From an uncultured Mucilaginibacter sp. (GTDB taxonomy: Bacteria > Bacteroidota > Bacteroidia > Sphingobacteriales > Sphingobacteriaceae), in the NCBI GenBank assembly GCA_903887275.1, contig CAISPD010000268.1, positions 1-33,193 of the forward strand: a DNA stretch of 33,193 bases, written 5' to 3'. Under the pieces are notes generated by a model. That model was not told the origin of the DNA, made no database searches, and saw only the letters and a list, made by a program, of their open reading frames with translations. Positions 1 through 7,680 of the stretch are shown here, one piece after another. The position numbers and the translations under genes were made by a program. The first letter of the stretch is position 1. Each line of letters opens with the position of its first letter.

Positions 1-69
1 ATGGTTATTACATCGCCAAAGGTATAAGCTTGTGCCTCAGAAACAAAACTTAAGGTTGAGGGTTGTGTA

Positions 70-537
70 ATGACGATGGAATTTAAGAAAATACTGATAG
101 CTATTGACGAGAGTATAGAATCTGAAAAGGCGGCAGCTTGTGGTTTCAGCATCGCTCACGATTGCAATGCTGAGGTGGTGCTGGTAAATATAATGGAGCT
201 AATAGAATCGTCAGCAGGAGATGCCGGCTTGATAACTGGATCACCTTTTGAGCAAGGATTGAGCGATGACTCTGAATTTATCAAAATACAAGAAGAAGCT
301 TCGGACAATATTATAGACCGCACTATCAAAAAATTTGCAGGCGAATTGAAGATTAGTCATCACAGCGTATATGGTTCAGCAGCTGAAAGTGTCGTGGGTT
401 ACAGCGATAAGTTAAGTACTGACCTGATCGTTATAGGAACTCGCAGCCGCACAGGGCTTGATCGAATTTTGATGGGTAGTGTCGCGGAACACGTTATCAG
501 GCATTCAAAGGTTCCTGTACTTGTTGTGCCTTTATAA
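70..537 (+). CDS. Universal stress protein (UspA family)
   Basis: A 155-residue single-domain Usp, the usual length. The N-terminal strand [10 protein letters not shown] (about residues 6-15) and the C-terminal ATP-binding signature [20 protein letters not shown] (about 123-142) are both present, so this should be an ATP-binding type Usp, a cytoplasmic homodimer whose exact role is rarely known. A second ATG at position 76 (protein beginning MEFKK) fits the family start as well as the ATG at 70; a purine-rich stretch lies just upstream. The gene stands alone: the next gene is on the other strand. No clear promoter box was found in the 69 bases available upstream. Confidence 0.93.
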   Translation: MTMEFKKILIAIDESIESEKAAACGFSIAHDCNAEVVLVNIMELIESSAGDAGLITGSPFEQGLSDDSEFIKIQEEASDNIIDRTIKKFAGELKISHHSVYGSAAESVVGYSDKLSTDLIVIGTRSRTGLDRILMGSVAEHVIRHSKVPVLVVPL

Positions 538-629
538 GCCCTAACGCCGGCGGAAGTTCATAAGATTGTTTTAAGTATAAAAATGTTTTTTCTGAATGGA
601 ATAAAATCTCTACAGAAGCCCTGAAACGA

Positions 630-659
630 GCTTCCCGACTTTTGCAGACTTCCCGACTA
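630..659. repeat. CTTCCCGA-type direct repeat ending in a stop codon
   Basis: CTTCCCGA occurs twice 18 bases apart (starting at 631 and 649), the second followed by CTAA. Its last three bases are the stop codon (TAG on the minus strand) of the SerB-fusion gene. A very similar arrangement is at 26501-26531. Probably a dispersed short repeat that lodged at gene 3' ends. Confidence 0.6.
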
Positions 660-1949
660 ATACAACAGCCTGAATTTAATTGTATGATCTATGGCTTTTA
701 ACTCATTCAATACGCGTTTGCTATACCCGGCGTGTACATCGGTTATAACATAGCCAATCTGTGAGTTAGTGACCAGAAATTCGCCAACAATGTTGATGTT
801 ATGGCGCGCAAAAACTTCGTTTATCTGAGCAAGTATACCCGGAACGTTAGTGTGTATATGGATGATGCGATGTGCACTATCATTGCGCGGAGGTTGCAAA
901 TCGGGAAAGTTGCAACTCATATGCGTCTTGCCTTCATTCATAAAACCCATAACCCTTTTTGGAATAAAGTCGACATTACGGGGATTATATTTTGGATCAT
1001 CGAAAATAATGATCCCGTTTTCGCAGGCAGTTTCAGACAAACGCCGACCCGATACGCGGCCTAAAATGCCGATTACTTTCAGCCTTTCAGCATTTTCAAT
1101 TTGTTCAGGAGTAGGTTGGTTCTCTTCATCACAGAGCAAAACACCGGCTTCCTGCAAATATTTCTCTTCTATAACTTCCTTGTGCCTGATGTCGTAGCCT
1201 TCCTTACGCATCTGGTCAATTGCCTCTTCATCAACATTGCCAACTACCAGGCATTTGATCCGATTTTTGGGATACGAAATTGCACGAGGCAGCTTGTTGA
1301 TGTATAAAAATTCATCAAAGCTCGGCGTGATGTGATCTGCTTTTTCGGCAACCGACTTACGTTCGATATTTTCTGTAAAGGCAAAGAATTTTTTTATCAA
1401 TCCCGACTCTTTTAGCTGGAAATCTGAGTAACCATCCCCAATGCCAAAAATCTCGCCTACCAGGTTCATTTGTTTTAACAGTTTTACCTTACCACCTTCC
1501 TGCGAAAGCGGATTTTCTCCATCGTAACCAATAATATTATCATGCTCGTCAAACACAAAAGTGTTGGCGTAGATATTTTCTTTTTTTATGAAATAATCGG
1601 TAACAACCGGTGTAATAAATTCCTTAAATCCGCCTGATACAATGTAAACGTTATCCTGATGTTGCTTAAAGAAGTTGCTGTTACGAGAGAACGAAGTAGA
1701 AACTTTTTTCTTAAGATGAGTGATCAACTGCTTTAGGTGCTCGCGATTTGCTTCCAGAAGTTTAACCCGATTTGCCAGGCTCTCGCTGAAAGACAATTTG
1801 CCTTCCATGGCTGCATTGGTATAATCTTCGATCTGTTTGTAAATCTTTTCGCGATCAGGGTGCTTTCTTAATGAAATGCGGGCAAGTTCGTCCAAGGCCT
1901 CTACCTGGGTAAAGGTGCTGTCGAAATCGATAATAAAGTACTGGTCCAT
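657..1949 (-). CDS. serB: Phosphoserine phosphatase (HAD) fused to SerA remnant and ACT domain
   Basis: A 430-residue chimera. Residues 1-220 are a HAD-IB phosphatase: motif I D8-F-D10-S-T, motif II S105-G-G, a lysine near 154 and GDGYSD at 171-176. Residues 230-325 resemble the N-terminal substrate-binding half of D-3-phosphoglycerate dehydrogenase (SerA). Residues 326-430 match the SerA C-terminal tail and ACT domain, ending in the same RLLY as E. coli SerA. The whole Rossmann NAD-binding domain of SerA, with GxGxxG and the catalytic Arg/Glu/His, is missing, so dehydrogenase activity is not expected. The likely job is the last step of serine synthesis (phosphoserine to serine), perhaps with serine sensing by the ACT domain. 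The reading frame is intact across both joints, so this is not a visible frameshift. Start ATG at 1949. Confidence 0.85.
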   Translation of the reverse strand: MDQYFIIDFDSTFTQVEALDELARISLRKHPDREKIYKQIEDYTNAAMEGKLSFSESLANRVKLLEANREHLKQLITHLKKKVSTSFSRNSNFFKQHQDNVYIVSGGFKEFITPVVTDYFIKKENIYANTFVFDEHDNIIGYDGENPLSQEGGKVKLLKQMNLVGEIFGIGDGYSDFQLKESGLIKKFFAFTENIERKSVAEKADHITPSFDEFLYINKLPRAISYPKNRIKCLVVGNVDEEAIDQMRKEGYDIRHKEVIEEKYLQEAGVLLCDEENQPTPEQIENAERLKVIGILGRVSGRRLSETACENGIIIFDDPKYNPRNVDFIPKRVMGFMNEGKTHMSCNFPDLQPPRNDSAHRIIHIHTNVPGILAQINEVFARHNINIVGEFLVTNSQIGYVITDVHAGYSKRVLNELKAIDHTIKFRLLY

Positions 1950-2004
1950 GCTTTGTTCAGGTACGGGAACCGTTCCAAATCCAGATTACAGAAAGGATCG
2001 CAGC

Positions 2005-2128
2005 GGATAAGCGTTGCAAATGTGCAAAATTTTGAGTTGTTTTTGCTTATCCAAAGTCTAATAATGTGTATTGGCTACACATTTATCATTTTTTAAAAAC
2101 GGGCTATTGAATTTTGAAAAAATGATAA
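2005..2128. other. Three consecutive inverted repeats in the gap before the serB fusion
   Basis: The 246-base gap 1950-2195 holds GGATAAGC (2005-2012) with GCTTATCC (2045-2052), AATGTGTA (2063-2070) with TACACATT (2076-2083), and a 12-bp pair TTATCATTTTTT (2083-2094) with AAAAAATGATAA (2117-2128). All are perfect. A smaller palindrome GGAACCGTTCC sits at 1966-1976. They lie downstream of the small exported protein and upstream of the serB fusion, both on the minus strand. They could be a terminator followed by a structured leader. No exact promoter box was found. Confidence 0.55.
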
Positions 2129-2195
2129 TGCTGTTTTATGGAATAGCGATCGTTACTTAGATAAGTGGGTTTGGCGTCAATTATTACAGCTGATC

Positions 2196-2675
2196 TTAAG
2201 GATTTTCGAGTCTTGTGTCCCTGCCGTAACTCACATCGGTGGCTTTAATTACCCGGTAAGCTGTATCAAGTTCGAAATGGTATTTTTTTAATTTTTTATG
2301 CCCGAATGAATCTATTCTGAAAGCAAAGTCGATCACGTAATAATACAGTCTGTTATTTTCTATACTATCTAACTGTTTTATGTTTTGACTGGCACGATCA
2401 GGGCGCTGATAATTTTCGCTATCAACATAATGTTCCATTTTTTTATTATCCCTGTCGCTGATGTGAGCATAGTTTAGAGAAGAATCCAGCGAGGTGATGT
2501 AACGTTTTCTTTCTAATGCTGAAAAACTTACAGGAACAAAATACCTCGGGCGGTTGAAAAGATCTTCGGTATAAAGCTTAACCGCCTCATCTGCCTTGCG
2601 CTGCTCGGTAGATGCTATGATGCAGCTACAAAATGCGAAAAGTACGATCAGCAATGTTTTTTGTTTGAAAAACAT
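2196..2675 (-). CDS. Small exported protein of unknown function
   Basis: 159 residues that I do not recognise. The N-terminus (MFFKQKTLLIVLFAFCSC, about residues 1-18) is a basic start plus hydrophobic stretch typical of a signal peptide. Cysteines at about 16 and 18 leave a lipoprotein possible, but there is no clean lipobox. The mature part is charged and rich in Tyr and Asp, with an alternating pattern near the C-terminus (YYYVIDFAFRID, KKYHFELDTAYRVI) that suggests a small beta-sheet domain. It lies 34 bases beyond a structured gap upstream of the serB fusion and 94 bases from the SDR gene, all on the same strand, but no operon can be claimed. Confidence 0.7.
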   Translation of the reverse strand: MFFKQKTLLIVLFAFCSCIIASTEQRKADEAVKLYTEDLFNRPRYFVPVSFSALERKRYITSLDSSLNYAHISDRDNKKMEHYVDSENYQRPDRASQNIKQLDSIENNRLYYYVIDFAFRIDSFGHKKLKKYHFELDTAYRVIKATDVSYGRDTRLENP

Positions 2676-2769
2676 GAAATGGTTTATTGAAATTCAACAG
2701 GCTTTTCAGCAATCAGATATCAAAACTAGTGTTTTATCTAGGTATTGCTAATACTTAAAAAGATGATGA

Positions 2770-3735
2770 TCAAATTAATGCGGCACAAACCTGTTTGATC
2801 GATTCATCCAAAGGCTTAAAATTAAACCCTATGGCCTTCCTGATCTTACTATTATCAAAGGCTTTTACCAAAGATGCTGTCCTTGCTGAAACTTTATCAA
2901 TAGCCGGCGGCTTGCTGCTAAACAAGCTTGCAAAAGCCGACCAACGCCAGGCTAATTCCATCATCCACGTACTTGCAGCGATCGATGGCGGTTTGACACC
3001 AAAACAAGCCGATATGCGCTTTGTAATATCCTGATAAGCGATGTTTTCGGCACTGATAATGAAACGTTCGCTGCTGATGGTACTTGCCATGAGCTGGATC
3101 ATACATTTTGCAACATCTTCTACATCTACAAAACCCATGCTACCTGCCGTGTAAAATTTAAGTCCATTTTTTACCACATTGAATAAGGCGCCGCTGCCTT
3201 CAATTCCGGCACTTGGACCGATAATAATAGACGGATTAACGATAACTGCATCAAGTCCTTCTGCAGTTCCTCGCCAAACTTCCATTTCGCTCTCCAGTTT
3301 TGATATGGCATAGCCATCCGTCTCCAAAGCCTGGTCAAGCTGGTCTTTTTCGCTCGTTAATACACCAGGCTTCGCCTGACCAACAGCAGCTACTGAACTT
3401 ACGTGCACCAATCGGCAATTATTTACCAGGCAAAGGTTTACGATATTTGCTGTGCCATTAACATTTGTATAAATCATCGATTCCTTATCAGCTTGTCGAA
3501 GCGATACAAATGCGGCACAGTTATAAACCTGGCTTATGCCTTCATAGGCCTCTTCCAGCGCCGAAAAATCGAGCAGGTCGGCTTCAACCCATTGTATATT
3601 TTGAGCAAGAGGGGCCAATCTTTCCGGAATAGCAGAGCTTCGACGCTTGATACAACGTATAGAATGACCCTGATCAGCCAGTTGTTTTGCGACTTCGGCA
3701 CCTAAAAATCCTGTTGCACCAGTAACCAGTATCAA
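2770..3735 (-). CDS. NAD-dependent epimerase/dehydratase (extended SDR)
   Basis: 321 residues with the extended short-chain dehydrogenase layout: Rossmann motif GATGFLG at 6-12, acidic D53 region after the second strand, the NCAAFVS segment near 72-78, SSVAAVG near 113-119, and the catalytic pair Y142-x3-K146 (YAISK). The substrate-binding C-terminal half is diverged, so the substrate (nucleotide sugar, dihydroflavonol-type or 3-beta-hydroxysteroid-like) cannot be named. The start appears to be TTG at 3735: it begins directly with MILVTGATG, and an in-frame TAA lies a few codons upstream with no ATG in between. Upstream at 3778-3785 (minus strand) is CATATTTG, one base off the TAnnTTTG promoter box. 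Confidence 0.85.
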   Translation of the reverse strand: MILVTGATGFLGAEVAKQLADQGHSIRCIKRRSSAIPERLAPLAQNIQWVEADLLDFSALEEAYEGISQVYNCAAFVSLRQADKESMIYTNVNGTANIVNLCLVNNCRLVHVSSVAAVGQAKPGVLTSEKDQLDQALETDGYAISKLESEMEVWRGTAEGLDAVIVNPSIIIGPSAGIEGSGALFNVVKNGLKFYTAGSMGFVDVEDVAKCMIQLMASTISSERFIISAENIAYQDITKRISACFGVKPPSIAASTWMMELAWRWSAFASLFSSKPPAIDKVSARTASLVKAFDNSKIRKAIGFNFKPLDESIKQVCAALI

Positions 3736-3794
3736 TTGACGATCAGATTAAATGTTGTAATGCGCATTATTGCAGCGCAAATATGCTATTTGTT

Positions 3795-3840
3795 GAACAT
3801 ATAAAAATGCAGTATTTAAGATGTTCATATTTTTACTGCA
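3795..3840. other. Two interleaved inverted repeats at 13-base spacing
   Basis: GAACAT (3795) and ATGTTC (3821) form one inverted pair, TGCAGTA (3808) and TACTGCA (3834) another. The four blocks begin exactly 13 bases apart in the order A-B-A'-B'. They sit in the divergent gap between the SDR and the arginase-fold gene. This could be a pseudoknot, an operator or chance. Confidence 0.4.
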
Positions 3841-3933
3841 AAAGCATCATAAATTAAATATGTTTGTTTCCGGAAAATTTGATAAAGTTTAATGAATATC
3901 AAAAATTCAAATTGCCCGATTTTCAAATAAAAT

Positions 3934-5115
3934 ATGTCTTTAGCTGATTTTTTTTCACCCATATCTCTGGATTCAATTGCTCCTAAAAACGGGTATTTCA
4001 GCAGCCATATGGGCGAGCGGATAAGGCATTTTTCATCTGTTTTCCCTGATTTGGATGAACCTGCAGATATAGCCATCTTCGGTGTGCAGGATGATCGACA
4101 GGCTGTCAATAATTCAGGTTCGGCACTTGCGCCAGATTATGTACGGGTACGTTTGTACCAGCTTTTTGAAGGGGCATATAAAACCAGGATCGTTGACCTG
4201 GGTAATATTAAACAGGGCGCTGCAATAGCCGACACTTATTTTGCGGTTAAAACAGTAGCTGCCGAACTGATCCGTAAAAATATATTACCGATCATTATTG
4301 GTGGCGGGCAGGATATCACCTATGCCCAATACCTGGCATATGAAGAGCTTGAACAAAAGGTTGACATGGTTGTTGTCGATCCCCGCTTCGATCTGGACGA
4401 TGATGTGTTTAGCGGAAGCCTGGAAACAACCTCACAATCATACCTGAACAAGATATTTTTACACGAACCTAATTATCTGTTCAATTTTAGCAACCTGGGC
4501 TATCAAACTTATTTCACCAGTCAGCAAAGCTTGCGGGTGATGGATAAACTTTATTTCGATGTACATCGCCTTGGTGAAATAAGCGGTACCGTTGCGGTTG
4601 CAGAACCCGTTATCCGAAATGCCAATATGCTTAGTTTTGATATTGGTGCCGTCAGATCATCCGACGCGGCTGGAAATGCCAACGCTTCGCCCAATGGTTT
4701 TTACGGTGAGGAAGCTTGCCAGATTGCCCGCTATGCCGGATTTAATGATAAACTAAATTCTATTGGGTTTTACGAATACAACCCAGCCTATGATAATAAC
4801 GGTCAAACTGCAACCTTGCTGGCCCAAATGATCTGGTATTTTATTGATGGTTTTTATAATCGTAAAAAGGATTTTCCGCTTCACCCAAAATCACAATACC
4901 TCATCTATAAAACCAGTTTGAAGCATGAGGATCATGAAGTTGTTTTTGTCAAAAGCAAAAAATCCGACCGTTGGTGGATGCAGGTACCCTATCCCACTAC
5001 AGGTTCAATGAACGAAAGATTCCACCTGGTGCCCTGCCGTTATGATGACTATAAGACAGCAGTAGCCGGTGAAATGCCAGATCTTTGGTGGCGCACCTAC
5101 CAAAAGTTGAACTGA
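3934..5115 (+). CDS. Arginase/formimidoylglutamase-fold protein with degenerate metal site
   Basis: 393 residues with the ureohydrolase (arginase/agmatinase/HutG) fold. Three signature blocks are recognisable but altered. GGDHS/GGGHE is GGGQD at 123-127, so the metal-binding His is Gln. DAHxD is D149-P-R-F-D153, so the central His is Arg. SxDxDxxDP is S234-F-D236-I-G238, so the second Asp is Gly. The later E281 (FYEYNP) is kept. With at least three of six Mn ligands replaced, normal hydrolysis of arginine, agmatine or formiminoglutamate is doubtful. Members with this architecture are usually labelled formimidoylglutamase in Bacteroidota, but the sequence does not support that activity. The C-terminal 80 residues (rich in Trp and Lys) extend beyond the core fold. 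The gene is divergent from the SDR and 36 bases upstream of a TlpA-like gene. Start ATG 3934. Confidence 0.75.
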   Translation: MSLADFFSPISLDSIAPKNGYFSSHMGERIRHFSSVFPDLDEPADIAIFGVQDDRQAVNNSGSALAPDYVRVRLYQLFEGAYKTRIVDLGNIKQGAAIADTYFAVKTVAAELIRKNILPIIIGGGQDITYAQYLAYEELEQKVDMVVVDPRFDLDDDVFSGSLETTSQSYLNKIFLHEPNYLFNFSNLGYQTYFTSQQSLRVMDKLYFDVHRLGEISGTVAVAEPVIRNANMLSFDIGAVRSSDAAGNANASPNGFYGEEACQIARYAGFNDKLNSIGFYEYNPAYDNNGQTATLLAQMIWYFIDGFYNRKKDFPLHPKSQYLIYKTSLKHEDHEVVFVKSKKSDRWWMQVPYPTTGSMNERFHLVPCRYDDYKTAVAGEMPDLWWRTYQKLN

Positions 5116-5151
5116 TCACAATTGATTAATTAATAATACGTTATCAAAATC

Positions 5152-6297
5152 ATGAAATATATATCAATGAAAAAATTGCTGTTATACCTGATCGTCATGT
5201 TGCCCCTGCTGGGTTTCAGTCAGGCGCCGCAGTCATTTAATGTTTCCGGAAAACTTGGAAATTTGAATGCACAGGTATTTTTACTTTACCAGGTTGGCTC
5301 AAATAAAATTCTCGATTCGTCAAAAATGGTTAATGGCGTTTTTTCTTTTAAAGGCGACTTGATTTATCCTTCTCTCGGCCAATTGGTTGTCGATTATAAA
5401 AGCGTTGGATCTCGAAATCTGAATGATAGTATACCGGATGTACTGGTTTTTTGTTTTGACAAAGGCAACACCACTATTCAAAGCCCCGATTCTGCTTACA
5501 AGGCAAAAGTAATAGGATCAGGGATAAATGATCAGTTCCTCAAGTTGTCGGAGATCAGAACAACTGCTTCAAATAAAATTAACAAAATTACATCTGATGT
5601 TTTGCAAAGTAAAAATGATACCGGTTCTGCTGGTATAAATCTGCAGGCGCAGATCAGGGTGGTACAAACCGAAATGCATCAAAAGCTTAAAAGTTTTATA
5701 CAAACTTATCCCAACAGTTACTTGAGCCTGGTTACAATTGGCGGTTTGGACGGACCCACCCCCGACCCTAATGAATTGCTCCCTTTGCTGGATGGGCTAT
5801 CGAAAGAATTGCAGGATACAGAAACTGCACGGTCGCTCCGAAATACATTAGAGTCATTAAAAAGCACTGCTATAGGTTCTATGGCACCTGATTTTGAACA
5901 AGCTGATACCACCGGGCACCCGGTTAGGTTATCTTCTTTTAGAGGCAAATATGTATTACTTGATTTTTGGGCTTCCTGGTGCGGACCTTGCCGCCAGGAA
6001 AGTCATTTTGTTGTTAAGGCCTTTAATCGCTTCAAAAACAAAAACTTTACGATCCTCAGCGTTTCGCTTGACAGGCCCGATGGAGGCTTTGCCTGGCTGA
6101 ACGCTATTCGTGCCGATCACCTGGAGGGCTGGACCCACGTTTCCGACCTTAAATTCTGGAACAATTCCGTTGCCCGTCTTTACTATGTGCAAAGTATTCC
6201 TAAGAATTTTCTTTTGGACCCGGAAGGTAAAATAATTGCGCAGGACCTGCGTGGCGAAGATCTGGAAGGCAAACTGGCCGAAGTGCTGGGTAAATAG
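5152..6297 (+). CDS. TlpA/ResA-like thiol-disulfide protein with DUF4369 N-terminus
   Basis: 381 residues. A signal peptide (about residues 6-24, ending GFSQ) is followed by a DUF4369-type beta domain (about 27-120), a helical linker and a thioredoxin fold from about 243 with the active-site motif WCGPC at 276-280 and cis-Pro in SIPKNF at about 350. Family members work outside the cytoplasmic membrane, reducing or reshuffling disulfides, for example in cytochrome c maturation. Two starts are possible, ATG 5152 and ATG 5167; the second gives the more usual MKKLLLY signal start. The next gene (6430) is a paralogue of the same architecture, which points to a tandem duplication. Confidence 0.88.
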   Translation: MKYISMKKLLLYLIVMLPLLGFSQAPQSFNVSGKLGNLNAQVFLLYQVGSNKILDSSKMVNGVFSFKGDLIYPSLGQLVVDYKSVGSRNLNDSIPDVLVFCFDKGNTTIQSPDSAYKAKVIGSGINDQFLKLSEIRTTASNKINKITSDVLQSKNDTGSAGINLQAQIRVVQTEMHQKLKSFIQTYPNSYLSLVTIGGLDGPTPDPNELLPLLDGLSKELQDTETARSLRNTLESLKSTAIGSMAPDFEQADTTGHPVRLSSFRGKYVLLDFWASWCGPCRQESHFVVKAFNRFKNKNFTILSVSLDRPDGGFAWLNAIRADHLEGWTHVSDLKFWNNSVARLYYVQSIPKNFLLDPEGKIIAQDLRGEDLEGKLAEVLGK

Positions 6298-6429
6298 TAA
6301 TTGATTTTCACTTATGCATTTTTAATTGCCTGCTACTGTTTGCACGCAATTATGGCACAAGCAATAAAATCTATTAAATTAGTAGATATTAAATATTATT
6401 GCTATAATTGAAATCTCAATAATTGATAT

Positions 6430-7581
6430 ATGAAGAAAACGATCCTTGCGGTATTGTCTTTATTACCGCTCTTTTCCCTTGCGCAAGATGGCGCATTTAC
6501 CGTACGTGGCAAAGTTGGCAGTTATAATGCCCCTGCAAAAATTTACCTCATTTACCAATCAAAAGGAACAATTGTAACGGATTCAGTTGTGCTGAGTGAT
6601 GGTCAGTTTCAATTTAAGGGTACCGTTGGCAAAGTGCCACTGAACGGATACCTGGTGTTGAATGAAAAAGGAGATGGGCTCAAATACGTTGATTATAAAT
6701 CGATTTATATTGAGCAGGGTGATATTAATGTTAACGGAACAGAAAAGCTTGCAAAAGCTAATGTTGATGGACCTAAGACAAACCAGGACAATGCCAGGTA
6801 TTTAGCATTGACCAAGCCGATCGACGATGAGCAGGATGCGCATGACGCAAAAGAAAAAGCGGCAACTGAAGAGCAAAAAAAATCTGAACCCTTCCTGCGA
6901 CAGTTGGCAGCCGAGCAAAAATCACTGGATGCTAAAGAACTGGCAGCTTTTAAACAGTTTGTAAATGAAAATCCGGGCTCGTTCATTAGCCTTACAGCTC
7001 TTGAAATGCTTACTGTTTACGGTGCTGATTATGCAGAAATAGCCCCATTGTATGAAAAGCTGAGTCCTGAAATCAAAGTTACCCAAACTGGCAAAGAGCT
7101 GGGTGAAAGATTGCCAAAACTTAAAGCAGTTGCACTCGGACAGCCTGCCCCGCTGTTTACTGAAGCTGATACTGCGGGTAATCAGGTAAGTTTAGAATCG
7201 TTTAAAGGTAAATATGTGCTTGTAGATTTTTGGGCATCATGGTGTGGCCCCTGCCGTCGTGAAAATCCTAACGTTGTAGAGGCGTTCGGGAAATACAAGG
7301 ATAAAAATTTTACCATCATCGGTGTTTCGCTCGATAAGCCTACTGGCAAGCAAAAATGGTTAGACGCTATTCATAAAGATCATTTAACCTGGACTCAGGT
7401 TTCCGATTTGCAATTCTGGAAAAGCAAAGAAGCTGATTTGTATGCTGTGCGCGGCATCCCTGCAAACTTTTTGCTGGACCCTAGCGGGAAAATCATAGCC
7501 AAAAGCTTGCACGGTTTCGACCTGCAGGATAAGCTTGCCGAGATATTTGGCAAGAATAACACCACCAGCGGTAGCAAATAA
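6430..7581 (+). CDS. TlpA/ResA-like thiol-disulfide protein, second paralogue
   Basis: 383 residues with signal peptide MKKTILAVLSLLPLFSLAQ (1-19), DUF4369-type domain (about 22-115), a charged helical linker rich in Lys, Glu and Ala (about 130-175) and a thioredoxin domain with WCGPC at 271-275 and cis-Pro in GIPANF. Its thioredoxin half is close to that of the gene at 5152 (shared FRGKYVLLDFWASWCGPC-like and LDPxGKIIA segments), whereas the N-terminal halves have diverged. It lies 132 bases downstream in the same direction. It is followed by a strong intrinsic terminator. No exact -7 box was seen in the gap before it. Confidence 0.9.
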   Translation: MKKTILAVLSLLPLFSLAQDGAFTVRGKVGSYNAPAKIYLIYQSKGTIVTDSVVLSDGQFQFKGTVGKVPLNGYLVLNEKGDGLKYVDYKSIYIEQGDINVNGTEKLAKANVDGPKTNQDNARYLALTKPIDDEQDAHDAKEKAATEEQKKSEPFLRQLAAEQKSLDAKELAAFKQFVNENPGSFISLTALEMLTVYGADYAEIAPLYEKLSPEIKVTQTGKELGERLPKLKAVALGQPAPLFTEADTAGNQVSLESFKGKYVLVDFWASWCGPCRRENPNVVEAFGKYKDKNFTIIGVSLDKPTGKQKWLDAIHKDHLTWTQVSDLQFWKSKEADLYAVRGIPANFLLDPSGKIIAKSLHGFDLQDKLAEIFGKNNTTSGSK

Positions 7582-7600
7582 GCCCGAAGAGATATCAAAA

Positions 7601-7633
7601 AAGCCCGAAGAATTTTCTTCGGGCTTTTTTTTT
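7601..7633 (+). terminator. Rho-independent terminator
   Basis: A perfect 11-bp stem AAGCCCGAAGA (7601-7611) / TCTTCGGGCTT (7616-7626) with a 4-base loop, followed by seven T. It ends the second TlpA-like gene and separates it from the convergent purD. The left arm is also present as a direct copy at 7580-7590, overlapping the stop codon, so an alternative longer-loop hairpin is possible. Confidence 0.92.
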
Positions 7634-7680
7634 GATCATAAATAAGCTTTCAAACTTATGCAGGTTTGCCTGCTTCCGGA

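Noticed and set aside
850..1197. Plus-strand ORFs inside the serB fusion
   Set aside because: They are shadows of the real minus-strand gene, with no recognisable domain, signal peptide or ribosome site of their own.
657..1949. Frameshifted or assembly-damaged serB/serA pair
   Set aside because: The frame is open throughout and both SerA flanks join in frame, so an intact fused gene is the simpler reading.
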